Shown here in pieces: positions 15,071-23,249 of a stretch of 64,000 nucleotides of DNA. The notes under the pieces are model-generated. The model saw nothing but the letters and a program-made list of their open reading frames with translations, ran no database searches and was not told where the DNA came from. The position numbers and the translations under genes were made by a program. Source of the stretch: Thermohalobaculum xanthum (GTDB lineage Bacteria; Pseudomonadota; Alphaproteobacteria; Rhodobacterales; Rhodobacteraceae); NCBI RefSeq assembly GCF_016623495.1, contig NZ_JAEHHL010000001.1:124001-188000 (forward strand), in the 5' to 3' direction. Every line of letters begins with the position of its first letter. The stretch's first letter is position 1.

Positions 15071-17468
15071 GGCGGCGCGGCGAGCGTTCTTCGAGGGAAT
15101 CTCGGAGAACGCGCTCGCCGCGATGCCATGGCTTTGGGAGATTTGGGCACATCCAGACTATCAGCTCGCTCCAGAAGGGGGCTGGCGGATTTGGGTGATC
15201 ATGGGCGGCCGCGGCGCGGGAAAGACGCGCGCCGGGGCCGAGTGGGTCCGGGCCCAGGTCGAGGGGCCGACGCCGCAGGCACCCGGGCGCTGCCGCCGCG
15301 TGTGCCTGCTGGGCGAGACGATCGATCAGGCCCGGGCGGTGATGGTCGAGGGCGAGTCCGGGATCCTGGCGGTGACCCCGCCGGATCGGCGCCCGACGGT
15401 CAATCTGAGCCAGGGCAAGCTGCTCTGGCCGAACGGTGCGGAGGCGATGATCGCCTCGGCCGCGAACCCCGAGGCGCTGCGCGGGCCGCAGTTCGATTGC
15501 GCCTGGTCCGACGAGACAGGTTGCCCCGCAGTCGATCTGGGTGCAAATGCTCCGAACCTGTTCCTCGACGGGCGAAGCTCGGAAAGTGCTTTGCCCTTCG
15601 GATCCCGCGGCGTGCGCGACGAGGAGATGCAGCGCCGTTTTCTGCAGGCAAAGCTGGGTTACTGGGCTGATGCAGAGCTCAACCCGGTGTCCGAGCTCTA
15701 TGACGGGGCGATGATCCCGGCGGAGCGCGTATTCGTCTGGACCTGGGACGCACGGCCGTGGCCCGACTTCCCGGTGCGCGAGAGCATCTGGGCCGACGGC
15801 CCCGCGCACCGCGTGGGGCACTGGATCACCGGGCGCGTCTTGTCCGGGAGCCTCGCGGATGTCGTCGCCGAAATCTGCGCGGCAAGCGGGGTCACGACGA
15901 TCGATGTCTCGGCTCTCTTCGGTGTGGTTCATGGCTACCTGATCGAACGTGCATCGACCGTGCGTGAGGCGCTGCAGCCACTGATGACGGTCTACGCTTT
16001 CGATGCGTTCGAGAGCGGCGGCGTGTTGCGGTTTCGAATGAGAGGCTCGGCAAGCGATGCCGAAATTCGCCCGGATGGCATGGCCGACGGGGCCGAGGCT
16101 GGACGAGCGCTCGAGATCGTGCGCGACAGCCGGGGTGCAGAGCCGGATCTCGTTCGGCTTTTCCATGTCGAGGCCGAGAGCGACTATCGGCATTCGGCTG
16201 TGGAAAGCAGGCGGGCGGGAACTGGCCAGGCGAGCGTCTCGGAAACGTCGCTGTCACTGAGCCTGCCGCGTGCCATTGCGCAAGGTGTGGCGGACAGGTG
16301 GCTTGCGGAGAGCGACGGCGGGCGTGTTCGAGCGAACTTTCGGCTGCCACCCTCGGCACTGGCAGTTGAGCCTGGCGATGTCTTGTCCATCGCCGAGAGC
16401 GCAGGCACGCGGTCGTGGCGGGTCGAACGCCTCGTCCAGAACAGTGGTCTGGAGATTGAAGCCGTTCGTGTCGAGCGCGGCTTGTACATGCCGGGAAGCG
16501 CGGCGGGCGAACCAGCCGAGCCACCGTTGTCACAGCCGCCGGGGCCGGTCGAGGCGGTATTCCTGAATTTGCCGATCGCTGACGGGACGTCGCGTGACCA
16601 TCGGCCATTTGTTGCAGTAAGCGCGGAGCCCTGGGCGGGCGACATGGCTCTCTACCAGTCGCGCGATGGTGAGAGCCAGGAACTCGTTGGCCGGATTTCG
16701 CGGCGCGCAAGGCTTGGGATGACTCTCGAGCCATTGCCTCCCGGCGATCCGGGGCAGTGGCATCGAACGAGCTTCGCCGTAGCGCTGACGGACGGCGCGA
16801 TCTCGTCCGAGCCGGCAGCACGAGTTCTGAATGGAGCGAACCTGCTTGCCGTAGAAGCCTTTCCGGACACTTGGGAACTGATCCAGATCCGCGATGCTGT
16901 TCTTGAGGGGCCGGGCGTATACCGCATGGGCATGCTCTTGCGCGGCTTGCGTGGCACCGAATGGCTGTCGGCGACCGAGATTCCAGCCGGCCGCCGCGTG
17001 GTGGTCGTGGACGATGCCCTGTTCGAGATACCACTGAGCATCGATGAGGTCGGCCTGACACGTGAGTATCGGGTCGGCCCCGCTCGCTTCGGGTTCGCCA
17101 ACCCGAGCTTCTCGGTTCTTTCGGGTCGTGCCACGGGAGTGGGGTTGAGGCCCTTTGCCCCTGCAGGCCTGCGCATTCGACGCGGCGCGGGCGGCCTCGA
17201 TATCCGCTGGCACCGGCGGACGCGCCTTGGTGGGGACAGCTGGGATCTTGTCGAGGTGCCGTTGGGCGAAGCGTCGGAGCAGTATCGAGTCAGAATTCAC
17301 CAAGGGGGTGTGCTGCTGCGCGAAGCGAGCGTCACGTCGCCAAGTTTCACCTACACGAACGAGATGCAGGCCGAAGACGGCCGATCCGGATCAATCGAAG
17401 TCGCAGTTGCCCAGGTGTCCGCAGTGTTTGGGCCTGGGCCAGAGAGGGTGATCGAGATCGATGGCTGA
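15030..17468 (+). CDS. Chimera: GTA large-terminase N-terminus fused to GTA tail protein gp15
   Basis: An 812-residue protein from two ancestral genes. The start GTG at 15030 is set by GGAGG six bases upstream; a possible ATG at 14988 has no such site. Residues 1-162 match the ATPase end of a phage/GTA large terminase: WRIWVIMGGRGAGKTRAGAEW with Walker A at 59-66, and the Walker B strand FDCAWSDE at 155-162. From residue 163 the sequence changes to GCPAVDLGANAPNLFLD, RRFLQAKLGYWAD and NPVSELYDGAMI. That is the end of the GTA TIM-barrel-like domain of the 'host specificity' protein, followed by its phage-tail domain and C-terminus. The terminase nuclease domain and most of the TIM barrel are missing. 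The join is near 15513. No stop or frameshift occurs. Codon choice looks less GC-biased than in the housekeeping genes. The stop overlaps the next gene by eight bases. Confidence 0.85.
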   Translation: MRKSRAGSIASLPEAARRAFFEGISENALAAMPWLWEIWAHPDYQLAPEGGWRIWVIMGGRGAGKTRAGAEWVRAQVEGPTPQAPGRCRRVCLLGETIDQARAVMVEGESGILAVTPPDRRPTVNLSQGKLLWPNGAEAMIASAANPEALRGPQFDCAWSDETGCPAVDLGANAPNLFLDGRSSESALPFGSRGVRDEEMQRRFLQAKLGYWADAELNPVSELYDGAMIPAERVFVWTWDARPWPDFPVRESIWADGPAHRVGHWITGRVLSGSLADVVAEICAASGVTTIDVSALFGVVHGYLIERASTVREALQPLMTVYAFDAFESGGVLRFRMRGSASDAEIRPDGMADGAEAGRALEIVRDSRGAEPDLVRLFHVEAESDYRHSAVESRRAGTGQASVSETSLSLSLPRAIAQGVADRWLAESDGGRVRANFRLPPSALAVEPGDVLSIAESAGTRSWRVERLVQNSGLEIEAVRVERGLYMPGSAAGEPAEPPLSQPPGPVEAVFLNLPIADGTSRDHRPFVAVSAEPWAGDMALYQSRDGESQELVGRISRRARLGMTLEPLPPGDPGQWHRTSFAVALTDGAISSEPAARVLNGANLLAVEAFPDTWELIQIRDAVLEGPGVYRMGMLLRGLRGTEWLSATEIPAGRRVVVVDDALFEIPLSIDEVGLTREYRVGPARFGFANPSFSVLSGRATGVGLRPFAPAGLRIRRGAGGLDIRWHRRTRLGGDSWDLVEVPLGEASEQYRVRIHQGGVLLREASVTSPSFTYTNEMQAEDGRSGSIEVAVAQVSAVFGPGPERVIEIDG

Positions 17469-18165
17469 CACGCAAATGATGGGATTGGGACTTCTGGAAG
17501 CTGCGCAGGCACAGAAGCATGTGACGGTCAATGAGGCGCTGGCTCGTATCGATGCGTTGGCTGCCCGGCAGGTGTTGTCGGCTGACGTCGCAATTCCCTC
17601 TGCCGCGATGGTGGACGGGGATCGATTTCTCGTACCAAACGGGGCGGCCGAGGAGTGGGCAGGCCAGGACGGGCGCATTGCATTTCGCGTCAACGGGGGA
17701 TGGGAGTTCGCCGAGCCCTGGACCGGAATGCGGGTTTTTGACGTATCGACCCGCGCGTGGCTCACATACGATGGCAGCAGCTGGCGGCGGGAGGTGTCGG
17801 CGCTGTCAGTATCTGGGGCAGCAACGTTCTTCCGTATCGTCGAGATCGAGCATGATGTCACGGCAGGCGCGACCTCGGTCACTTCGCCGGTGCTTCCCGA
17901 CAAGGCGCTCGTGCTCGGGGTCACGGGGCGCGTCGTTCAGGCGCTGAATGGCGTCTCAAGTTGGGCGCTGGGTACTGCTGACGGAATCGATCGGTATGGA
18001 AACGGGATCGGAGCGGCCGCGGGCTCCTTCGCGCATGGTGTCAGCGGTACGCCCGTCACATATTTTGGCGCCACGTCGCTCGTGCTCACCGCCGAGGGAG
18101 GAAGCTTCGCCGGAGGCCGGGTGCGGCTTTCGGTTCACTTCATCGAACTGGCGCCGCCCGGCTGA
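17461..18165 (+). CDS. DUF2793 protein (GTA/phage tail-associated)
   Basis: A 234-residue protein with the DUF2793 signature near its start: GLGLLEAAQAQKHVTVNEAL followed by RIDALA. Proteins of this family are found with GTA and prophage tail modules and are probably virion-surface or fibre-tip components. The C-terminal half (from about 120) is beta-rich and Gly/Ser/Ala-rich. It starts inside the last codons of the fusion gene (ATG overlapping by eight bases), so translation is coupled. The rest of the tail module is not present. Confidence 0.75.
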   Translation: MADTQMMGLGLLEAAQAQKHVTVNEALARIDALAARQVLSADVAIPSAAMVDGDRFLVPNGAAEEWAGQDGRIAFRVNGGWEFAEPWTGMRVFDVSTRAWLTYDGSSWRREVSALSVSGAATFFRIVEIEHDVTAGATSVTSPVLPDKALVLGVTGRVVQALNGVSSWALGTADGIDRYGNGIGAAAGSFAHGVSGTPVTYFGATSLVLTAEGGSFAGGRVRLSVHFIELAPPG

Positions 18166-18280
18166 TGCGCTCAGGCGTTGCCTGCGTCCCCGCGAGAACC
18201 TATGTGCGCAAATGTGCAGGGTGCATCGCGGGGCCCGATCATGTAGGCTCCGCACCGACCGCATGGCTGAGGAGGTCAAG

Positions 18281-19120
18281 ATGACTGCAGGCGTATGGAC
18301 CAAGCCCGCCCTTGGCTCGTGCGATCCCGTGTGGGAGAGGATCCGGGAAGAAGCTGCTCAACTCGCTGAGCAGGAGCCTCTGATGGGTGGCGTCGCGCAT
18401 TCCGCGGTGCTGCATCATCCCAGCTTCGAATCGGCCCTCAGCTACCGTGTGGCCGAGAAACTGGCTGCGCCAGAGATGCCTGCGCTGATCCTTCGCGAGC
18501 TGGCGGAGCGGGCATACTCGGACGAGCCGGATATCGGGCGCGCGGCACGCGCGGACATTGTTGCAGTCTTCGAGCGCGATCCCGCCTGCCACAGGATGCT
18601 GCAGCCCCTCCTGTATTTCAAAGGGTTCCTCGCTGTTCAGGCCTATCGGCTGGGGCACTTCCTATGGACGAGGGAACGCAAGGATCTCGCACTCTACATC
18701 CAGATGAGAACTTCCGAGATTTTCGGCGTCGATATCCACCCGAATGCGACGATCGGGCAGGGCATCATGATCGATCATGCCCATTCCATCGTTATCGGTG
18801 AGACAGCAAAGGTCGGCGACGATGTCTCGATGTTGCACAGCGTCACGCTCGGCGGAACAGGCAAGGAAGGAGGCGACCGTCATCCAAAGATCGGCGACGG
18901 CGTCCTGATTGGCGCAGGTGCGAAGGTTCTTGGCAATATTAGCGTCGGGAGCTGCTCGAGGATCGCCGCTGGCTCGGTGGTCCTTCGGGACGTGCCACCA
19001 TGCAAGACGGTTGCCGGCGTCCCTGCGAAGATCGTGGGTGAGGCAGGTTGCGATCGTCCTTCTCACCTGATGAATCAGATCGTGAGCGAGGACCCCGACG
19101 ATATCGTTCCTGACTGCTGA
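18281..19120 (+). CDS. cysE: Serine O-acetyltransferase
   Basis: A 279-residue left-handed beta-helix enzyme that makes O-acetylserine for cysteine synthesis. The ATG at 18281 is chosen because GAGGAGG lies five bases ahead; an in-frame ATG 18 bases upstream would cover that site. The N-terminal helical domain (about 1-140) is followed by hexapeptide repeats with Asp151 in DIHPNATIGQG and His166 in DHAHSIVIGE, a pair with the same spacing as the catalytic Asp/His of E. coli CysE, and by SVTLGGTGKEGGDRHP. In Rhodobacterales a cysE gene borders the GTA cluster, as I recall, so this marks the right border of the remnant. Confidence 0.95.
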   Translation: MTAGVWTKPALGSCDPVWERIREEAAQLAEQEPLMGGVAHSAVLHHPSFESALSYRVAEKLAAPEMPALILRELAERAYSDEPDIGRAARADIVAVFERDPACHRMLQPLLYFKGFLAVQAYRLGHFLWTRERKDLALYIQMRTSEIFGVDIHPNATIGQGIMIDHAHSIVIGETAKVGDDVSMLHSVTLGGTGKEGGDRHPKIGDGVLIGAGAKVLGNISVGSCSRIAAGSVVLRDVPPCKTVAGVPAKIVGEAGCDRPSHLMNQIVSEDPDDIVPDC

Positions 19121-19139
19121 GATCGATCTCAGTCAGGCG

Positions 19140-19616
19140 TCAGGCGGGGTTGCTGTTTCGTGTCGCGCTGAGCCAGGCGTTAGCGCGTCCTGCGAGCTTG
19201 TCGCGGCTACTGGATGAGAATCCCGTCTCCAAGGGAATGACGCTCCCATCGTCGAGTTCGAGCACAAGGCGAACCAGTCGCGCGTCATCGCTCCATTCCG
19301 CTTGCTGGCGGATGCGCTGCAAGCGGTCGAGTGGTGCAGTGAGAATTCGCGCCCGGTCGAGATATGCGCGCCGGCGCTCGACTTGTCTGGATTGACCGTC
19401 GAAGGTGATGCGCACAAACGGGAAGAAGCACACTGCAAACGCGACCGTTCCCACGCCAATTCCAATGAGCAGCACTCGATCGAGGACGCTCTCGGTCTGA
19501 ACTCCGAATAGACCCGCCCCAAGGGTGGCGATGCCGAGGATCCAGACGAAAGCCGCGAGCACCCAGGGAAAGTGCTCGATGACGAGGCGGTCTGGTGTGT
19601 CCTCGACAATGCGCAT
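19140..19616 (-). CDS. Small membrane protein of unknown function
   Basis: A 158-residue protein, start ATG at 19614-19616. Two closely spaced membrane helices lie at about residues 18-39 and 47-67 (FPWVLAAFVWILGIATLGAG; LLIGIGVGTVAFAVCFFP), followed by a soluble beta-rich domain (VRITFDGQSRQVERRR, RLVRLVLELDDGSVIPLE). The layout resembles bacterial PH-like membrane proteins with two helices plus one pleckstrin-like domain, but I cannot name the family with certainty. It is convergent with cysE and lies downstream of the cobalamin operon, separated from it by a hairpin. Confidence 0.65.
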   Translation of the reverse strand: MRIVEDTPDRLVIEHFPWVLAAFVWILGIATLGAGLFGVQTESVLDRVLLIGIGVGTVAFAVCFFPFVRITFDGQSRQVERRRAYLDRARILTAPLDRLQRIRQQAEWSDDARLVRLVLELDDGSVIPLETGFSSSSRDKLAGRANAWLSATRNSNPA

Positions 19617-19630
19617 CGGCTTCAATGTAG

Positions 19631-19662
19631 CACGGCCCCGAGGGTGTTGCCCCGGGGCCGTG
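19631..19662 (-). terminator. Hairpin at the end of the one-carbon operon
   Basis: CACGGCCCCG (19631-19640) and CGGGGCCGTG (19653-19662) are perfect complements with a 12-base loop, between the methyltransferase stop and the membrane protein start. There is no real U-run, so termination is likely but not certain. Confidence 0.55.
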
Positions 19663-19684
19663 TCATCTTGGTCTGGGGATTTCG

Positions 19685-20734
19685 TCAGGCGCGACGGCGC
19701 CTGCGGCCCTCGCGTCCGCCGGCCTCTCCGGCTGCGGAGGGAGCGCGGTTCGTGCGGATCCATTCTGCGCCGTTGGGATCGGTATTCATCAGGAAATTGG
19801 CGGCGCGGATCGCCTCCATCTCCTTCGACGAAACGGCCTTCGCCGCGCCGAGGCCCACGGCCTGTGAGAGCGCCGCTGGGTCGATGCCTTCCGGCACGAC
19901 GATGCCAAGGGCCGCGAGTTCAGCAATCTTCTCGTCGAGCTTCTTCTGCGTGACCGCCGCCTGCACCGGATTCATGATCGCGGATGTCATGCCCGCGGTA
20001 ATCGCCATCGGAAGGAAGGCATTGTTGATGCCGTGGCGGTTGGGGAGCCCGAAGGAGATATTCGATGCGCCGCAGGTCGTGTTGACGCCAAGTTCGTCAC
20101 GCAGGCGCCGGACGAGGGCGAACACCTGAAGGCCCGCGGTCGCCATTGCACCAATTGGCATCACCAGCGGGTCGACCACGATGTCGTGAGCCGGGATGCC
20201 GAAATCCGCGGCCCTGTGCACGATCTTTCGTGCGACCTCGAAGCGAACATCAGGATCTTCCGAGATGCCCGTGTCATCATTCGAGATTGCCACGACTGGC
20301 ACGTTGTATTTCTTCACGAGCGGCAGAACGAGTTCGAGCCTCTCCTCCTCGCCAGTCACCGAATTGAGCAGGGGGCGTCCCTGGCATGCCTCGAGCCCGG
20401 CCATGAGCGCGCCGGGAACCGAGCTGTCGATGCAAAGAGGGACATCGACGAGACCCTGGACGAGCTCGATCATCTTCCGCATCAACGGCGGCTCGGTCTC
20501 GTTGGGGTTGGGATTCGAGTTGTAGACCACGCCCGCATTGACATCGAGCACCGCCGCGCCACAGGCGACCTGCTCGAGCGCATCCTTCTCGACGGTCGAG
20601 AAATCTCCGGCCTCAAGTTCCGCCGCGAGCTTCTTGCGTCCCGTCGGATTGATCCGCTCTCCGATCACGCAGAACGGCTCCTCGAAACCGATAACGACGG
20701 TTTTCGTCTTCGATTCTAGGACGGTGCGTGTCAT
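19685..20734 (-). CDS. Methyltetrahydrofolate:cobalamin methyltransferase (MtrH/AcsE type)
   Basis: A 349-residue pterin-binding TIM-barrel protein. The ATG at 20732-20734 is favoured by TTGGGAGAC upstream. Typical sequences are VIGERINPTGRKKL near the N-terminus, AAVLDVNAG, PLCIDSSVP, NSVTGEEER and CGASNISFGLPNR, all shared with the methyltetrahydrofolate-binding domains of MetH and AcsE. Such enzymes move a methyl group between a corrinoid protein and tetrahydrofolate. The tail ends in a run of Arg residues. Third gene of a minus-strand operon with an MTHFR-like gene and a small 'virulence factor' family gene; no corrinoid protein is in the window. Confidence 0.88.
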   Translation of the reverse strand: MTRTVLESKTKTVVIGFEEPFCVIGERINPTGRKKLAAELEAGDFSTVEKDALEQVACGAAVLDVNAGVVYNSNPNPNETEPPLMRKMIELVQGLVDVPLCIDSSVPGALMAGLEACQGRPLLNSVTGEEERLELVLPLVKKYNVPVVAISNDDTGISEDPDVRFEVARKIVHRAADFGIPAHDIVVDPLVMPIGAMATAGLQVFALVRRLRDELGVNTTCGASNISFGLPNRHGINNAFLPMAITAGMTSAIMNPVQAAVTQKKLDEKIAELAALGIVVPEGIDPAALSQAVGLGAAKAVSSKEMEAIRAANFLMNTDPNGAEWIRTNRAPSAAGEAGGREGRRRRRA

Positions 20735-20754
20735 TTTTGAAGTGTCTCCCAAGC

Positions 20755-21702
20755 TCAGGCAGTAACCGCGCGCGCGGCAGGGCTGGCACCGAATTCGGCG
20801 GTCCAGTCGGTGGTCGCCTTGATCCCGCCAAGCGGGAAGAAGTGGACGTTCGTGATCGCGAAGTCCGGATGATTGGCGCGATGGAGCGCGAGTTCGGTCA
20901 GGAACTCCTCCGGAGTGAAGGGCAGAACCAGCTTGCTCAGATCAGCGGCACGGCGCTGCAGCACCCGGACTGATGGCCCGACCCCGCAGGCCATTGCGAA
21001 CTTGATCATGGTCTGCAATTTCGCCGGGCCCGCGACGCCAATGTGGACGGGAAGGCCGATGCCCTCGGTCCGCAGGCGATTGGCCCAGTCGATCACTGGC
21101 GCGGCCTCGAAGCAGAACTGCGTAGCGATCGCCATGTCGGCATTCGTGCGCTCCGAGAAAGCCTGCTTCCAGCGGAGGGCCTCGGTCACCATGCGATCAG
21201 ATCCGTCCGGGTCGATGTCCTTGTTGCCCTCGGGGTGGCCCGCCACGTGAAGGCGCTTGAAGCCCGCCTTGTCGAACAGTCCGGTCTCCATCAGCTGCAT
21301 CGAGCTGTGGAAGTCGCCTTTCGGGGTGTCGACGCCGCCGGCCAGCAGGAGCGCCTGCTCAACCCCGGCCTCGCCCTGATAGCGCGCGATCCAGTCACCA
21401 AGGGTCGCTTTGTCAGCGATGATGCGCGCGGGGAAGTGTGGCATGACAGGGAAGCCTTCACCCGCAATGCGCTTCGCGGTCGCAACCATGTCCTCGATCG
21501 GCGTGCCATCGATATGCGCGATGTAGACGCGCGTGCCCTTGGGAAGGATCGCGCGGAAGTCCTCGATCTTCTCGGCCGTTCGCGGCATCACCTCGATCGA
21601 AAAGCCCTCGAGCATGTCGCGCAGGCCGCCACGCGCCGAGACGTCAGCGGGCTTCTTGCGCCCGAAGAAATTCAGGATCTTCGCCACTGGGCCGTTCTCC
21701 AT
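20755..21702 (-). CDS. Methylenetetrahydrofolate reductase-like protein
   Basis: A 315-residue protein of the MTHFR fold, divergent from the classical MetF encoded 570 bases away. Recognisable parts are SIEVMPRTAEKIEDF, a VMPHFPARII strand, QALLLAGG, HVAGHPEGN, ATQFCFEAAPVIDWANRLR and PVHIGVAGPAKLQ. The ATG at 21700-21702 lies four bases after the preceding gene, and the next gene starts 20 bases after its stop, so the three are one operon. In this context it probably oxidises methyl-THF or reduces methylene-THF in a catabolic methyl-transfer route rather than in methionine synthesis. That role is inferred. Confidence 0.85.
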   Translation of the reverse strand: MENGPVAKILNFFGRKKPADVSARGGLRDMLEGFSIEVMPRTAEKIEDFRAILPKGTRVYIAHIDGTPIEDMVATAKRIAGEGFPVMPHFPARIIADKATLGDWIARYQGEAGVEQALLLAGGVDTPKGDFHSSMQLMETGLFDKAGFKRLHVAGHPEGNKDIDPDGSDRMVTEALRWKQAFSERTNADMAIATQFCFEAAPVIDWANRLRTEGIGLPVHIGVAGPAKLQTMIKFAMACGVGPSVRVLQRRAADLSKLVLPFTPEEFLTELALHRANHPDFAITNVHFFPLGGIKATTDWTAEFGASPAARAVTA

Positions 21703-21706
21703 TTCC

Positions 21707-22012
21707 TCAGCGCGGTGCGGACCAGCCGTCCTGCGCGATCAGTTCCTTGAGGCGGGCAGTGTCATAGTCCCGCTCGATACGCGTCGCCTCGGTCGTGGCA
21801 ATCTCGTCCGGGTCACCTTCAACTTCGACAGGATCGCCACGTCTCCATTCGGCTAGGTATGCATCCGTGTCGCGCGCTCCCACCTTCATCGCGCATCGAT
21901 CGATTGCCTGCTCGAAACGCTCCGGCAAAGGCCGCTTTGCAGCCTTCCTGCCCTGGCCGACGATCACCTGAGCAGGGATGTCGCGCCAATAGACGATGGT
22001 GAGTTGCGGCAT
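21707..22012 (-). CDS. Small 'virulence factor' family protein
   Basis: A 101-residue protein starting MPQLTIVYWRDIPAQVIVGQGR, with KRPLPERFEQAIDRCAMKVG and DAYLAEWRRG. This matches my memory of the Pfam 'virulence factor' family, a misleading name for a small protein that in many alphaproteobacteria precedes MTHFR-like and methyltransferase genes. It is the first gene of the operon, four bases ahead of the MTHFR-like gene. The function is unknown; constant company with corrinoid methyl-transfer genes suggests an accessory or activation role. Confidence 0.7.
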   Translation of the reverse strand: MPQLTIVYWRDIPAQVIVGQGRKAAKRPLPERFEQAIDRCAMKVGARDTDAYLAEWRRGDPVEVEGDPDEIATTEATRIERDYDTARLKELIAQDGWSAPR

Positions 22013-22046
22013 TATTGTTCCCGGCCCGTAGCGGCGCTCTTCAGCA

Positions 22047-22073
22047 CCTGATACGCGCGACGCGCGCATCAGG
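22047..22073. promoter_or_regulatory. 27-bp near-perfect palindrome between the cobalamin operon and metF
   Basis: CCTGATACGCGCG and CGCGCGCATCAGG flank a single central A, with one mismatch in 13 pairs. It lies 35 bases upstream of the minus-strand operon start and about 200 bases upstream of metF, a natural place for a shared operator. The arms are too symmetric and too close to form a normal hairpin loop, favouring a dimeric DNA-binding protein. Confidence 0.55.
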
Positions 22074-22274
22074 AAGGGTAGATTTCGACGCGATACGTCG
22101 TTTCTGCGACGTCAAGCCGTGCAAGAGCACGGCGTGTCGGAATTACATCTTGAGGTGTCGCATCCTGCGCAATACTTTGCGAGGGATTTTCCGCATCCCG
22201 GGAAAAGCCCTCGCGCTGTTGCAGCCTTGCATCGGCCCTGGCCGGACCCGACAGAGCAGCAGGCGTGCAGAGCG

Positions 22275-23159
22275 ATGAACATCAACCGCCCGAAGGCTCG
22301 AGTCAGCTTCGAGTTCTTCCCGCCCAAGACGCCGCGGGCCGCGGTGCAGCTTTGGGAGTCGGTCGAGCGCCTCGCTCCGCTTTCCCCCAAGTTCGTGTCG
22401 GTGACCTACGGTGCAGGAGGAACTACCCGGGACCGCACGCTCGCAGCCATCCTCGCGATCCGCGAGCGGGCGCGGCTTGAGGTGGCGGGCCATATAACCT
22501 GCGTCGGTGCGACGAAGGAGGATGTGCTGAAAGTGGCGCGCGGCTACGCCAAGCTGGGCTGCCGTCGGATCGTGGCGCTTCGCGGCGATCCTCCGGCAGG
22601 TGCCGGCAAGTTCGAGCCGCATCCGAAGGGGTTTTCTGGCTCGGTCGAATTGGTCGAGGCGCTGGCCGACATGGCGCAGTTCGAGATCTGGGTAGGCGCA
22701 TATCCCGAGAAGCACCCTGAGGCAGCGGATATGCGCGCCGATATCGACCATCTCAAGCGCAAGATCGATGCCGGCGCTACCGGCGCGATCACCCAATTCT
22801 TCTTCGAGAACGAGACGTTCTACCGGTTCCGCGACGCTTGCGCCGCGTCCGGGATCAACGCTCCGATCCTTCCCGGTGTCCTGCCGATCGATGATTTCGA
22901 GAAGACGGCGGGCTTCGCCGCACGCTGTGGGACCGATGTGCCGGACTGGATGCATCGCGCGTATCGCAATGCCGAGACCGAGGACGAGCATGACCTGCTT
23001 TCCGTCGCGATCGCGGTGGAGCAGTGCGATGATCTCCTCGCGAACGGCGTGGAGCATCTGCACCTTTACACCCTGAATAAGCCTGAACTTCCCTGGCAGG
23101 TCTGCAGGGCCCTGGGCATCGAGCCGCACCCCCTGCGAATGGCCGCAAGCTGCGGTTGA
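22275..23159 (+). CDS. metF: Methylenetetrahydrofolate reductase
   Basis: A 294-residue classical MetF that supplies methyl-THF for methionine synthesis. The ATG at 22275 starts MNINRPKARVSFEFFPPKTP; the SFEFFPPK motif is diagnostic. FVSVTYGAGGTTRDRT, the RGDPP flavin/folate loop and ITQFFFENETFYRF follow in the right order. It is divergent from the cobalamin operon across a 262-base region, so the window has two quite different MTHFR-type proteins facing away from each other. A role of the intervening palindrome in their control is plausible. Confidence 0.96.
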   Translation: MNINRPKARVSFEFFPPKTPRAAVQLWESVERLAPLSPKFVSVTYGAGGTTRDRTLAAILAIRERARLEVAGHITCVGATKEDVLKVARGYAKLGCRRIVALRGDPPAGAGKFEPHPKGFSGSVELVEALADMAQFEIWVGAYPEKHPEAADMRADIDHLKRKIDAGATGAITQFFFENETFYRFRDACAASGINAPILPGVLPIDDFEKTAGFAARCGTDVPDWMHRAYRNAETEDEHDLLSVAIAVEQCDDLLANGVEHLHLYTLNKPELPWQVCRALGIEPHPLRMAASCG

Positions 23160-23249
23160 TGCAGGGAATCCCAACGCTTTCGCTTGCTGCGAGCGGCCTC
23201 TGACAATAGAGGTTTAGGGAGGGCCTCACGTGGCGGCGAAAGGCAGGAA

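Noticed and set aside
22074-22274. Possible SAM or SAH riboswitch before metF
   Set aside because: Small hairpins exist (ACGTCG/CGACGT) but I could not match the conserved core of any SAM or SAH class.
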